Notes: generated by a model not told the origin, from the letters alone. Shown: positions 55,638 to 64,000, numbered from the stretch's first letter. The stretch: DNA of 64,000 bases from an uncultured Mollicutes bacterium (GCA_900540395.1 UQFQ01000001.1:62001-126000), one strand, 5' to 3'. Translations and numbers: made by a program.

Positions 55638-57485
55638 TTATTTAAATTTCTTTAGAATTTTTCCTCTAATTAATGATTTCGATAATGTTATTCCATAAGT
55701 TTTTCCTAAAGCGTCAGTAAGTTTTGTTCTAGTAAATGAAGGAACAAAAATCTCTTCTTCGACGTTTAATTTTGTAAGGTTCATGTCTCTTAAGGTGTCT
55801 AAAATTTTGTTTAAAGTAAGCCATTCATAATCAGGATCTTCATCATCTAATTTACCAATATCTTCAGTTTTTCCCATGGCTTTATACATATCTAAATGAA
55901 GCAATCTTAAAACGTTTATTGCTAGACAAACAATCTCTAAATGCCCTTTGATGTGCTCTTCGGTATATACGAAAAGTGGACGAGCATTTAAATTAGATTT
56001 CATTGTCCTAAACATGTATTCGATATTCCAACGGTATTTATTTAGTGAGACAACTTTGCTAGGTGTTGCGTCTAAATTTGTGGCAACACAATAATATCCG
56101 AAAAACTCAGTTTCTTTTTCAATCTTATCTTCGTTTAATGATAATTTTTGACTCGTAATAACACCTGTTTCGTTGTTGTAACGAATGTTTTTAACTAAGC
56201 GCTTAAAGCAATAGGAGGTGTTCTTGTTAAATTCAGACGGATGCTCTATACATTCTTTAGCTTTATTTAAATCTTTGATGAAATAATAGTTTTGCATGAG
56301 CTTATATTTTAGAGAAAACGAAACAATTAATGTCTGTTCAAAGTTTTTAACTTTCTTTTTCTTACTGTTATCTAATTCATCCTTTATGTCGATGTTCTCT
56401 TTGATATTGACCACTTTATAAATGACAGTATTTAAATAAGTTTCAACATCTTTACCTTGTGCTTTTTCATATAACTCACATAATTTTTCCGGAGTCAAAT
56501 CTGTATCATTACCATTTAATAATTTCCAATTTGAGTTGGATTTTACACGCTTTTTTATATGTTCTTTGAGTTTTGATAATGGTTGAGTACAGATAAATTT
56601 GCGATTCTCTTGAGAGTTAAAATATCTATTATCACCAGAATTTAAACCAGCGTCGGTGCAAATAATTATGTTCTTTATTGAGAATTGTTTTTGCAATTTT
56701 TGCTCAACTGTTTTAAGAGTATCTTGCTCGTTTTTTGAACCGTTAAAAACAAGCATACCAACTAAAAAACCTTTGTCATCTATTAAAGCTCCAAGCTGAA
56801 CTAGAGGAGCGTAAATTCCTTCTTTGCTTTTGGACATTCTTCTAAAATCATCACAATTATCAGTATCAAAATAGAAGTTTGTACAGTCGTAATAATATAT
56901 TTTTGAATTAAGGTTTTTGTATTTTTTAAGTTCTTTGTAAGTGTAAGTGTTAATGATATCGGTGTTTGCAGCAAGAATATCTAAGCATCTATAAACATGC
57001 TGCAAATCGTAGTCTTTCTCCTTTCCATAAAGTTTTGGAGAATTATAAAAGCCCCTTTTACTCCTAGGATCGATAATTTGAGAAATTATTAAATCAATAA
57101 CAATACTTGAAAAATCATAGGTTATCTTTGTTTGAGCAGCAATAGTATCAAGGAATTCCTTTAGTTTTAATTTATTGAGCAAAATTTGAGGGTAAATATA
57201 TCCAAAATTAAAACACATTTGTTCGTCCAAATTTAAATCAAGTGAATCATTGATTTTGATATAACTTAGAGATGCGTCTTCTTCGCTTTCAGCTAGTTTA
57301 ACTTGATCTTTTAAAAACTTGTCTAATTCGTCACCTGGATATAACTTCAAAAGGTCTTCTTTAAAACCTAATTTTTTAACGATAAAACTTTTTGGAATAG
57401 ATTTTCCTTTTTTATTTGTTACTCTTTTTTTCTTACAAATATAGATTTGTGTCTTTTTTCCGCTTTTCTTTTGTTCGATATACAT
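55638..57485 (-). CDS. IS1634-family transposase
   Basis: This 615-residue DDE transposase is of the IS4 superfamily/IS1634 type. The first Asp is in YYYDCTNFYF, the second in IICTDAGLNSGDN and the Glu is in KYRWNIEYMFRTMKSNL, the YREK-like signature. The N-terminal ~100 residues are basic. No frameshift or stop is seen and the length is full, so the element may be active. No codon is CGG, and GC content does not differ visibly from the surroundings. Confidence 0.92.
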   Translation of the reverse strand: MYIEQKKSGKKTQIYICKKKRVTNKKGKSIPKSFIVKKLGFKEDLLKLYPGDELDKFLKDQVKLAESEEDASLSYIKINDSLDLNLDEQMCFNFGYIYPQILLNKLKLKEFLDTIAAQTKITYDFSSIVIDLIISQIIDPRSKRGFYNSPKLYGKEKDYDLQHVYRCLDILAANTDIINTYTYKELKKYKNLNSKIYYYDCTNFYFDTDNCDDFRRMSKSKEGIYAPLVQLGALIDDKGFLVGMLVFNGSKNEQDTLKTVEQKLQKQFSIKNIIICTDAGLNSGDNRYFNSQENRKFICTQPLSKLKEHIKKRVKSNSNWKLLNGNDTDLTPEKLCELYEKAQGKDVETYLNTVIYKVVNIKENIDIKDELDNSKKKKVKNFEQTLIVSFSLKYKLMQNYYFIKDLNKAKECIEHPSEFNKNTSYCFKRLVKNIRYNNETGVITSQKLSLNEDKIEKETEFFGYYCVATNLDATPSKVVSLNKYRWNIEYMFRTMKSNLNARPLFVYTEEHIKGHLEIVCLAINVLRLLHLDMYKAMGKTEDIGKLDDEDPDYEWLTLNKILDTLRDMNLTKLNVEEEIFVPSFTRTKLTDALGKTYGITLSKSLIRGKILKKFK

Positions 57486-57574
57486 TGCAAAACCTCATTA
57501 TTTTATATCTAGATTATACTACAATTCGCTACATTTTTCAAAGAAAAACTTGACAAAAATTCCAAAAATAAAAA

Positions 57575-57605
57575 AAATGCGATTTTTTCGATAAATATCG
57601 CATTT
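57575..57605. repeat. Hairpin near right IS end
   Basis: AAATGCGAT pairs with ATCGCATTT across a 13-nt loop, upstream of the transposase start. It can stop transcription coming from outside or take part in end recognition. Confidence 0.6.
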
Positions 57606-57665
57606 ATATAGCAAAAATTATATTAAAATTTATGACTAAAAACCTATCACAAGTGTAAAACTACC

Positions 57666-57814
57666 GCTAGTTTTAATTTAAACAAATTAACTGAAGAATA
57701 TAAAAAAGCTTTAGATTAATCTAAAAACAGTGCAAATTTCGACTATTTTATCTTAATTTTTAGTTTAATACTTTAAAACTAAATTATTGTTTAAATGCTT
57801 TTTGATATATAAAG
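57666..57814 (+). repeat. 149-bp direct repeat, right copy
   Basis: Identical by eye to 55408-55556. It carries a second copy of the last 17 codons and stop of the glycosylase gene (57666-57719). Downstream is the promoter and GGAG site of the CoA-disulfide reductase gene. Confidence 0.9.
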
Positions 57815-57860
57815 AATTCAAAATTATGTAGACTAAAAGAAGAAAAAGGAGTGTTGACGA

Positions 57861-59522
57861 ATGAAATATATCATTGTTGGTGGCGTAGCAGGCGGAGCCT
57901 CTTTTGCTTGTAGATTAAGACGTTTAGATGAATTTGCTGAGATTAAAATTTATGAAAAAACGAAATTTGTTTCCTATGCAAATTGTGGCTTACCTTATTA
58001 CATATCAGGTGTTATCCAAAATAAAGATTCATTAACTTTACAAACTCCACAATCTTTAAAAGCTAGATTTAACATTGATGTTTTTGTTTCTCATGAAGTT
58101 ATTCAAATAGATAAAGATAATAAACGAGTTTTAATTAAAGATTTAAATAATGGTACTCAATTTTACGAAAATTACGATAAGTTAATTCTTTCTCCAGGAA
58201 GCGAAGCTATTAAATTAGCAAATAATACTGAAAGAATTTTTGAACTTAAAACAGTCGAAGATAGTTATAGAATTAAGGAATTTGTCATTAAAAAAGAACC
58301 TAAAAAAGCCATTATTATAGGAGGCGGATTTATTGGTTTAGAAATAGCTGAAAATCTTAAGGAAAGTAATATAGATGTTACACTCATTGAGGGAAGAAAC
58401 CATGTATTAGCTAACTTAGATCCTGAAATGGCTTCTTTTGTTCATCACGAATTAAGAAGAAATGGTAAAAATTTAGTTTTGAACAAAATGGTTAAAGAAA
58501 TTAAGGAAGACGATAATAATGTTTATGTTAAATACGACAATGTAACTCTTAAATGTGACTTTTTAATTCAAGCGGTTGGTGTTAGGCCAAATTCTAACTT
58601 AGCAAAAAATGCTAACTTAGATTTGGACATTAGAGGAACATTTAAAACTGACGATTGCTTTTTAACGAGTGAAAAAGATATTTATGCTATTGGTGATGCT
58701 ATAGCTTTATATTCCTTTTTTGATGATACAAAAGTTAATATTGCTTTAGCAGGACTTGCAAATAAAGAAGGAAGAGAACTAGCAAGTCAATTTGTGTTAA
58801 AGAAAAAGAGCGACATTAAACCTTTAGGAACTTCAATTTTAAAAATCTTTTCTTTAGCAGCCGCTTCAACTGGATTAACTGAAGAACAACTTAAGCAAAA
58901 AAAGATTAATTATGAAAAGATATATCTTTGTCCAGCAAATCATGCAAGTTATTATCCAAATGCTTCAACTTTAAATATAAAAGTACTTTTTGATAAAGAT
59001 AATTATCAAATTTTAGGCGCTCAAATTGTTGGAGAAAGCGGTGTAGATAAAAGAATTGATGTTATTGCTCTAGCTATACAAGCTAAACTTCCAATTTATG
59101 AGTTAGCAAAAGCCGAGTTAAGCTATGCGCCTCCATTTGGTTCAGCAAAAGATCCAATAAACATGATTGGCTATATTGCCGAAAATTTAAAAAATAAACT
59201 AGTTGAGCAATTTCATATTGAAGATATTGAGTCATTAAAGAAAGATAAAAATAATTTATTTATTGATGTTAGAAGTGAAGACGAATATCAAAGCGGACAT
59301 ATTGATGGTGCAATTAATATTCCTCTTGATAAATTAAGGAATCATTTAAATGAAATTGATAAAAATAAAATGTTATGTATAAATTGTCAAAGTGCTTTAA
59401 GAAGTTATATTGCTTGTAGAATTTTGTCGCAATACGGTTTTAAGTGTAAACATTTAAGTGGCGGTTATCGCATTTATAGTAATTACATGAACGACTTAAG
59501 GTTCATAAAAGAAGGCAAGTAA
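57861..59522 (+). CDS. CoA-disulfide reductase with C-terminal rhodanese domain
   Basis: This 553-residue flavoprotein has an FAD motif IIVGGVAGGASFACRLRR, the redox Cys in SYANCGLPYYISG (about 41-53) and an NAD motif IIIGGGFIGLEIAENL. After the dimerisation domain comes a rhodanese domain (about 460-553) with DVRSEDEYQSGHI and CINCQSALRSYIA, whose Cys is the sulphur acceptor. It reduces CoA disulfide or persulfides and takes part in thiol and sulphur balance. AAAAGGAG lies 10 nt before the start. Confidence 0.92.
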   Translation: MKYIIVGGVAGGASFACRLRRLDEFAEIKIYEKTKFVSYANCGLPYYISGVIQNKDSLTLQTPQSLKARFNIDVFVSHEVIQIDKDNKRVLIKDLNNGTQFYENYDKLILSPGSEAIKLANNTERIFELKTVEDSYRIKEFVIKKEPKKAIIIGGGFIGLEIAENLKESNIDVTLIEGRNHVLANLDPEMASFVHHELRRNGKNLVLNKMVKEIKEDDNNVYVKYDNVTLKCDFLIQAVGVRPNSNLAKNANLDLDIRGTFKTDDCFLTSEKDIYAIGDAIALYSFFDDTKVNIALAGLANKEGRELASQFVLKKKSDIKPLGTSILKIFSLAAASTGLTEEQLKQKKINYEKIYLCPANHASYYPNASTLNIKVLFDKDNYQILGAQIVGESGVDKRIDVIALAIQAKLPIYELAKAELSYAPPFGSAKDPINMIGYIAENLKNKLVEQFHIEDIESLKKDKNNLFIDVRSEDEYQSGHIDGAINIPLDKLRNHLNEIDKNKMLCINCQSALRSYIACRILSQYGFKCKHLSGGYRIYSNYMNDLRFIKEGK

Positions 59523-59576
59523 TTTCTTAATTAGCACATTTCTTTTAATTATTTTACTTATTGATATTATTTACAC

Positions 59577-60383
59577 ATGAGTATTTTAATCACGTTTTTA
59601 GGTTTAATTATTCCTTTTATCGGGACCACACTTGGTTCATCTTTAATTTATCTTTTTAAAAATAGAGGTATCGGAATTAATTTAAACAAAGTTTTTAATG
59701 GATTTGCAGCAGGAGTAATGTTTGCAGCCTCAGTTTTTGGCTTAATTATGCCAGCTCTAGATTATAGCACTGATTATATGCCTACAATTTTTGTAGTAAT
59801 TATTGCATTTATTTTAGGTGTTTTGTTATTACTGGCAATTGACCATTTGATTCCTCATATTCATAGTCAAGACCATTATGAAGAAGGCATCAAAACTCAA
59901 AAACTTAATCGTAAGCAAAAAATGTTTTTAGCTGTTTTGATACATAATATTCCTGAAGGTTTATCAGTTGGCGTAATCTTTGGTGTTGCACTTGCTAATT
60001 TAAATGGTTCTCAAGATGTTTGGCTTGCTCTATCTTCGGCTATGATGCTAAGTGTAGGAATTGCTATACAAAATCTTCCTGAAGGAGCGATAGTTTCATT
60101 ACCATTTAAAGATGAAACACATTCTACAAATAAAGCCTTCTTATATGGTGTTTTTAGCGGAGCAGTAGAACCAATATTTGCCATTATTGGCCTACTTTTA
60201 GCATATTTTATTCAACCATTAATGCCACGGGCTTTAGCCTTAGCAGCTGGATGTATGATTTATGTAGCAATTGAAGATTTAATTCCAACAGCTGTTAGTA
60301 GAGAAGGTAAAAATCATTATGGAATTATAGCCTTTGTATTTGGTTTTTTATTAATGATGGCCTTAGATGTTTTGCTAGGTTAA
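59577..60383 (+). CDS. ZIP family metal transporter
   Basis: The 268-residue, 8-helix protein has the paired metal-site motifs HNIPEGLSVGVIFG and QNLPEGAIVSLPF and the usual His-containing loop (DHLIPHIHSQDHYEEG), so it imports zinc or another divalent metal. TATTAT is 6 nt before the start and no ribosome site is visible, suggesting a leaderless mRNA. Codon 218 (60228-60230) is CGG in LMP[CGG]ALALAAGCMIYV. Family members have Trp or Tyr at this membrane position; Arg inside the helix would be surprising. Confidence 0.9.
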   Translation: MSILITFLGLIIPFIGTTLGSSLIYLFKNRGIGINLNKVFNGFAAGVMFAASVFGLIMPALDYSTDYMPTIFVVIIAFILGVLLLLAIDHLIPHIHSQDHYEEGIKTQKLNRKQKMFLAVLIHNIPEGLSVGVIFGVALANLNGSQDVWLALSSAMMLSVGIAIQNLPEGAIVSLPFKDETHSTNKAFLYGVFSGAVEPIFAIIGLLLAYFIQPLMPRALALAAGCMIYVAIEDLIPTAVSREGKNHYGIIAFVFGFLLMMALDVLLG

Positions 60384-60385
60384 CT

Positions 60386-61042
60386 ATGAAAAATGAGCAA
60401 TATACTTTCATAAAAGGCAAAAGCAATGAATCTCCTTTAATTGTAATTCCTTCGTTTCAAGATTGCGCTTTAAATATAAAGAAAGAAGTTGAAAAAATAA
60501 CAAATAAAGATTTTTCTTTATTGACAATTTATGTTTCTGATTGGAATAACGATCTTTCTCCATATGAGGCGCCTTCAATATTTAAAGGCACAAGTGATTT
60601 TAAAGGCAACGCTGATTCATTTTTAGACTATGTTTTAAACCTTCTTAAAAAAGTTATTTTAAAAGAAAACGTTAAACCAATTTATAAGGCTTTGACTGGC
60701 TATTCTATGGCTGGTCTTTTTGCTATTTATACATTATTTAAGACAAATGAGTTTAAAAAAGTTGGCTCTGTATCTGGAAGTTTGTGGTATCCTCTTTTTA
60801 TTAAATTTGTGGAAAATAATAAAGTTTTGCAAGGTATTTCTACATTTTACATGTCTTTAGGCGATAAAGAAAAGAAGACAAGTAATAAAATAATGTCTCA
60901 AGTTGAAACTAATTCATTAATTATTTTTGAAAGAATTAAAACACAATTTAATAACTCTAAATTTGAGTTTAATCCTGGAAATCATTTTAAAGATGAAGAT
61001 TTAAGAATTGCTAAATGCATCGCTTATTTATTAAATAACTGA
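60386..61042 (+). CDS. Alpha/beta hydrolase (esterase-like)
   Basis: The 218-residue protein has the nucleophile elbow TGYSMAGLFA (about residues 110-119) and a probable catalytic His in GNHFKDED near the end. It has no signal peptide, so it is cytoplasmic. It begins 2 nt after the ZIP stop and shares its transcript. The substrate is unknown. Confidence 0.78.
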   Translation: MKNEQYTFIKGKSNESPLIVIPSFQDCALNIKKEVEKITNKDFSLLTIYVSDWNNDLSPYEAPSIFKGTSDFKGNADSFLDYVLNLLKKVILKENVKPIYKALTGYSMAGLFAIYTLFKTNEFKKVGSVSGSLWYPLFIKFVENNKVLQGISTFYMSLGDKEKKTSNKIMSQVETNSLIIFERIKTQFNNSKFEFNPGNHFKDEDLRIAKCIAYLLNN

Positions 61043-61094
61043 TATGCACTGATAAAGTGCTTACCAAAATTTATCGTTTTTATATAATAAAATT

Positions 61095-62015
61095 ATGAGA
61101 AAAAATCTTGGAGAAAAGTTAAAAGAAGCAAGAGAAAATGCTAATTTGTCTCAACAAGATGTTGCTGATAAATTAAACGTTTCTCGTCAAACCATTTCTA
61201 AATATGAGCTTAATATTAATGAGCCAGATCTTGAAACAATAAAAGAACTTTCCTATCTTTACCAAGTTGATATTAATTATCTACTTGGAATGGATGCAAA
61301 AACTTATTCCCTTTTTACTAAGAATAACATTAACAAAATTTTTACTTACATAAATATTATTATTGTTTTTATTGCTATATTCGGCTCAGCCATAATTATT
61401 TTTAAGTTTTTACCTGAAACGGTTGCTCTTCATTATAATTTTGAAGGTGAAGTTGATAGATATGGTTCTAAATATGAATTACTTTTACTAAATTTAATAC
61501 TCATTGTATTAATGATTTTCTGGGCTTTTATTTATATTTTAGTTAAACGAGCTGTCGAAGAAGAGAACATTACTCAAGTAACGCGAAATATAATTAAATT
61601 AACAATTCAAATTGTCTTCTTTATCTGCTTTATAGCCTTTTCCGTAATTGATTTTTATTATATCTTCAAGGTTTCAATTATTCACGATGTCGGCAGTGCA
61701 GTTTCGGTAGTATTTATCTTTTTATCATTGCTAGAAATGAGTGCTGGAATTTTATCGAATCCTTTAATTAATAAATTCAATTACTTTATTGGCTATCGCA
61801 GTAAATATGCTTTAACTAATAACGAAGCCTGGATAAAGTTAAATCATTGTTCCTCAATTTCTTTATTTGTCTTTTCATTAATTTCTTTAATAATTTCTAT
61901 AATATTTTCATCTATTTATTTGGTTTTACTTTGTTTACTTTTTGTAATTTCAATAGTACCTCCAATAATTTTTGAAATTTATTTAAGAAAAAGCGAAAAC
62001 AAAATAAAGGCATAA
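61095..62015 (+). CDS. XRE regulator fused to SdpI/DUF1648-like membrane domain
   Basis: Residues 1-65 are an XRE helix-turn-helix (LSQQDVADKLNVSRQTISKYE). After a linker come about six membrane helices with the DUF1648 sequence LPETVALHYNFEGEVDRYG (about 117-135) and, later, the SdpI-like YRSKYALTNNEAWIKLNH. SdpI is the Bacillus immunity protein for the SDP toxin. The fusion would combine sensing and gene control in one protein. TATAAT lies exactly 6 nt before the start: probably leaderless. Confidence 0.82.
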   Translation: MRKNLGEKLKEARENANLSQQDVADKLNVSRQTISKYELNINEPDLETIKELSYLYQVDINYLLGMDAKTYSLFTKNNINKIFTYINIIIVFIAIFGSAIIIFKFLPETVALHYNFEGEVDRYGSKYELLLLNLILIVLMIFWAFIYILVKRAVEEENITQVTRNIIKLTIQIVFFICFIAFSVIDFYYIFKVSIIHDVGSAVSVVFIFLSLLEMSAGILSNPLINKFNYFIGYRSKYALTNNEAWIKLNHCSSISLFVFSLISLIISIIFSSIYLVLLCLLFVISIVPPIIFEIYLRKSENKIKA

Positions 62016-62154
62016 TTTTTTAACTTAACAATTTTTACAATTTAGGTGATAACATAGCAATTTTATAGTGGTAAAATAAAGGTAATTAGAAATGTAAAAA
62101 CCATTCCTAAAAACAGTTTTTCAGATAGTAATAATGGAGGTCAACAAAATTTAC

Positions 62155-63330
62155 ATGGAAAAACAATATAAAATAGGGACGGATGAGCAACAAGCTTATT
62201 TAAAAGACTATAATATAGCCCCTAAAGGTTGTGCGTTTTTAGAACCAGGTGTCGTAGCAAAAGATGCTAAAGAATTTGTCGCCTTTAACATCGCTAAATC
62301 TTTCTACCAAGTCTATCCTGAAGTATTTAATTTGCCTTATATTGCTAAAAAGGTTGGATTAACAGCTGAAGAAGTCGGTAAAAGAATTAAAAGAATGTAT
62401 GATGAAAAACTATTTATGTTAGTTTCAAATTCATATGTTGGAATAATGGGATTTGGACTTTATTATTGGGTAGTTAAGTTAAAGAAAGATACTACTAAAG
62501 AAGAAAGAGAAGAATTAACGAAGTGGTTCCAAGAAAATGATCAAATTTGCACTGGTTATATGATGGAAGAAGGTGGAGATTTTGATTATTTTAATGGCAA
62601 TCATATGAGAAATTTAGATAATCTCATTTGTGGCGTTTTAGATAAATTTAGAACAAATAGATGTGTTGAATATGTCCATATTCTTCCAATTAGAAGATTA
62701 GTTCGTGAATCTCACGTCAACATGTTCGATTGCAAAGAAGATTATCGTCATTATTTCTGGAGCGACGAACAATTAAAGAATGTTTTAAAGATGCAAAAGA
62801 AGATGGATAAATATGATTTTGCAATCATTGATGCAATAAACAATTGTGAAAGTGTCGGAGATATGTTTGATTATGATGTTTTAGCCAAACTTTCTGGCTT
62901 AGACGCTAAAGAAATGAAAACTGATATCATGAAGATTGTTGATGAGCAAAAAACTATCATTCCAATGATTTATTTTAACTATGCTAGCCTTGGCTTAAAA
63001 CTACATTTCTTTGTTGTATCACTTTTCCAAAATACTCCAACATATAGAGTTGAACAAATTTGTGATGAATTAGCAAAAGATCCTTCATTTGAAAACATCT
63101 TTGATTGCTGTGACGGGCATCATAATTTTGTCTTATCAGCTTATGAAGGAATTACTGACATAGATAAAATTAGAGAAAAAATACTTAGCTATGGCGAGGT
63201 TATTGAAGTATTAGAGGCGAATTCTCCACGTCAATTTAGAAGATGGACATGTCGTTTAGATGATAAAAATGGTTTCTATGAGGAATGCATTTTTACCGAT
63301 GATGTTTTACTTGATAGAAGTAAAGAATAG
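62155..63330 (+). CDS. Duplicated AsnC/Lrp-like winged-helix protein
   Basis: The 391-residue protein has two similar halves, each with a winged-helix region (PYIAKKVGLTAEEVGKRIKRM, and YDVLAKLSGLDAKEMKTDIMKI) followed by an alpha/beta ligand-like part (YVGIMGFGLYYWVVKLK; YASLGLKLHFFVVSLF). It is probably a regulator of the acyl-CoA synthetase gene that follows after 12 nt. The ATG at 62134 overlaps the GGAGG ribosome site, so I chose 62155. Confidence 0.6.
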   Translation: MEKQYKIGTDEQQAYLKDYNIAPKGCAFLEPGVVAKDAKEFVAFNIAKSFYQVYPEVFNLPYIAKKVGLTAEEVGKRIKRMYDEKLFMLVSNSYVGIMGFGLYYWVVKLKKDTTKEEREELTKWFQENDQICTGYMMEEGGDFDYFNGNHMRNLDNLICGVLDKFRTNRCVEYVHILPIRRLVRESHVNMFDCKEDYRHYFWSDEQLKNVLKMQKKMDKYDFAIIDAINNCESVGDMFDYDVLAKLSGLDAKEMKTDIMKIVDEQKTIIPMIYFNYASLGLKLHFFVVSLFQNTPTYRVEQICDELAKDPSFENIFDCCDGHHNFVLSAYEGITDIDKIREKILSYGEVIEVLEANSPRQFRRWTCRLDDKNGFYEECIFTDDVLLDRSKE

Positions 63331-63342
63331 GGGGTAAAGAGT

Positions 63343-64000
63343 ATGAAAATCGTAGAAGCAAGAGATTACGTTGTTAATAATTTAAAATATGCTTTAGACC
63401 CAAAATCCATTGCCGTTGTTGGTGCAAGTAGATATCCAACTAAGGTTGGCTATAAAGTTGTTTACGAGCTTATGAAATGGGGATTTAAAGGCAACATTTA
63501 TCCTGTTAATCCTAGAGCTGACCAAATTTTAGGTTTAAAGTGCTACCATACTTTAAAAGAAATTAATCAAAGTGTTGATTTAGTATTTGTTGCGGTTCCA
63601 GCTCACCTTGTTACTCAAATCGTCAATGATGCAATTGCAATTAAAGCAAAGGTTTTAGTTGTTGCAACCAGTGCTTTTAAAGAAATTGGTAGACAAAAAT
63701 TACAAGATGATATTGTCAATACTTGTAGAAAAGCTAAACTTCCATTTATTGGACCAAATCTTGTTGGCTTAGGTTCACCATATCATCATTTTAACTGTGG
63801 ATTTATCCCTTATTTACCAGTTGAAGGCCCAATCGCCATGATTTCTCAATCTGGGGCAAATCTTTTAGCGGCATTAGGTACTAGCCAAGCTGACCATTTT
63901 GGAATGTCTTTCTTTGTAGGTCTAGGTAATAAAGCTGATGTAGATTTTTCAGAATTTATTGAATATGCTGGTCAAGACGAAAACACAAAATGTTTGGCTA
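63343..64000 (+). CDS. ADP-forming acyl-CoA synthetase (3' truncated by window)
   Basis: The 219 visible codons show the CoA-binding domain IAVVGASRYPTKVGYKVV, NPRADQILG and the succinyl-CoA-synthetase-like block PFIGPNLVGLGSP followed by MISQSGANLLAALG. It belongs to the ADP-forming acetate/acyl-CoA synthetase family, which makes ATP and acid from acyl-CoA in fermenting organisms. A GGGG ribosome site lies 10 nt upstream; it is probably co-transcribed with the regulator. It runs off the window. Confidence 0.87.
   Translation, partial: MKIVEARDYVVNNLKYALDPKSIAVVGASRYPTKVGYKVVYELMKWGFKGNIYPVNPRADQILGLKCYHTLKEINQSVDLVFVAVPAHLVTQIVNDAIAIKAKVLVVATSAFKEIGRQKLQDDIVNTCRKAKLPFIGPNLVGLGSPYHHFNCGFIPYLPVEGPIAMISQSGANLLAALGTSQADHFGMSFFVGLGNKADVDFSEFIEYAGQDENTKCLA

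Larger units (their letters stand above)
55557..57665 (-). mobile_element. IS1634-family insertion sequence
   Basis: A 2109-bp element between 149-bp direct repeats. The ends share the inverted sequence TTTTACACTT (55563-55572) and AAGTGTAAAA (57651-57660), 5-6 nt from the edges. It holds a single transposase gene and two internal hairpins. The IS1634 family (with IS1549) is known for unusually long and variable target duplications of tens to hundreds of bp, which explains the 149 bp. The ends may be off by 1-2 nt. Confidence 0.88.

Noticed and set aside
1..64000. Mycoplasma-type code with UGA as Trp
   Set aside because: Genes such as those at 3152(-) and 16487 end in TGA at the expected family length, and Trp is otherwise written TGG.

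Overview
The window is AT-rich DNA of the low-GC Firmicutes (Bacilli) type. Genes are tightly packed, lipoproteins carry classical lipoboxes, and some starts have strong GGAGG ribosome sites while many others have none. Together with gut-type families (EFR1 ferredoxins, DUF4886 lipoproteins, DUF4143 ATPases, Wadjet) this suggests an uncultivated host-associated member of the Bacilli. UGA is a normal stop (for example the ends of the genes at 3152 and 17029), so this is not the Mycoplasma code. The strongest unusual signal is that CGG appears to mean tryptophan. A tRNA at 1271..1344 has anticodon CCG on a body with tRNA-Trp features (A1-U72, G2-C71, G3-C70, G73, short D-loop, no A20). There are only 11 in-frame CGG codons in the window, and several fall where the protein family has Trp or another aromatic residue. 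From memory, CGG-to-Trp has been predicted computationally for Anaerococcus and for an uncultured Bacilli genus called Onthovivens; this window may come from such a lineage. Proteins translated with table 11 show Arg at these sites.

Layout. 1..9.4 kb: mixed metabolic and membrane genes: a flavin reductase fragment, the CCG tRNA, 3-hydroxyacyl-CoA dehydrogenase, a TetR/GNAT pair, a NadD-like adenylyltransferase, an EFR1 ferredoxin with an SDR, and a LysR regulator. 9.5..15.2 kb: an operon of three lipoproteins and a large membrane-anchored alpha/beta hydrolase; two of the lipoproteins carry three copies of an unrecognised ~130-residue domain. 15.3..17.2 kb: malic enzyme, inorganic pyrophosphatase and tRNA-Leu(CAA). 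17.2..26.9 kb: an accessory island beginning right after tRNA-Leu, punctuated by three copies of a ~110-120 bp repeat. It holds two DUF4143 ATPases preceded by different tandem repeats that share a core, decayed serine-recombinase and regulator genes, a FecBCD-type metal/siderophore transporter, a HAD phosphatase and a protein with two HEPN motifs.

27..42 kb: prolyl-tRNA synthetase, a Fic protein, an SNF2 helicase with a partner whose C-terminus looks like the SSB tail, a MarR-controlled operon (PAP2, MarR, MFS, GNAT), small regulators and acetyltransferases, and an ABC-F protein. 42.7..45.4 kb: a CrtI-like oxidoreductase with a ferredoxin-type reductase. 45.5..52 kb: a complete Wadjet (JetABCD) plasmid-defence operon. 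53.5..57.8 kb: a GNAT gene and a glycerate kinase fused to a hypoxanthine/uracil-DNA glycosylase, next to an IS1634-family insertion flanked by a 149-bp direct repeat. 57.9..64 kb: CoA-disulfide reductase-rhodanese, ZIP transporter, esterase, an XRE-SdpI-like fusion, an AsnC-like regulator and the start of an ADP-forming acyl-CoA synthetase.

Many first genes of transcription units lack a Shine-Dalgarno sequence and have a TATAAT/TAAAAT/TATTAT box only 6-9 nt before the start codon, which points to widespread leaderless transcription. All family assignments were made by eye; no database search was possible.
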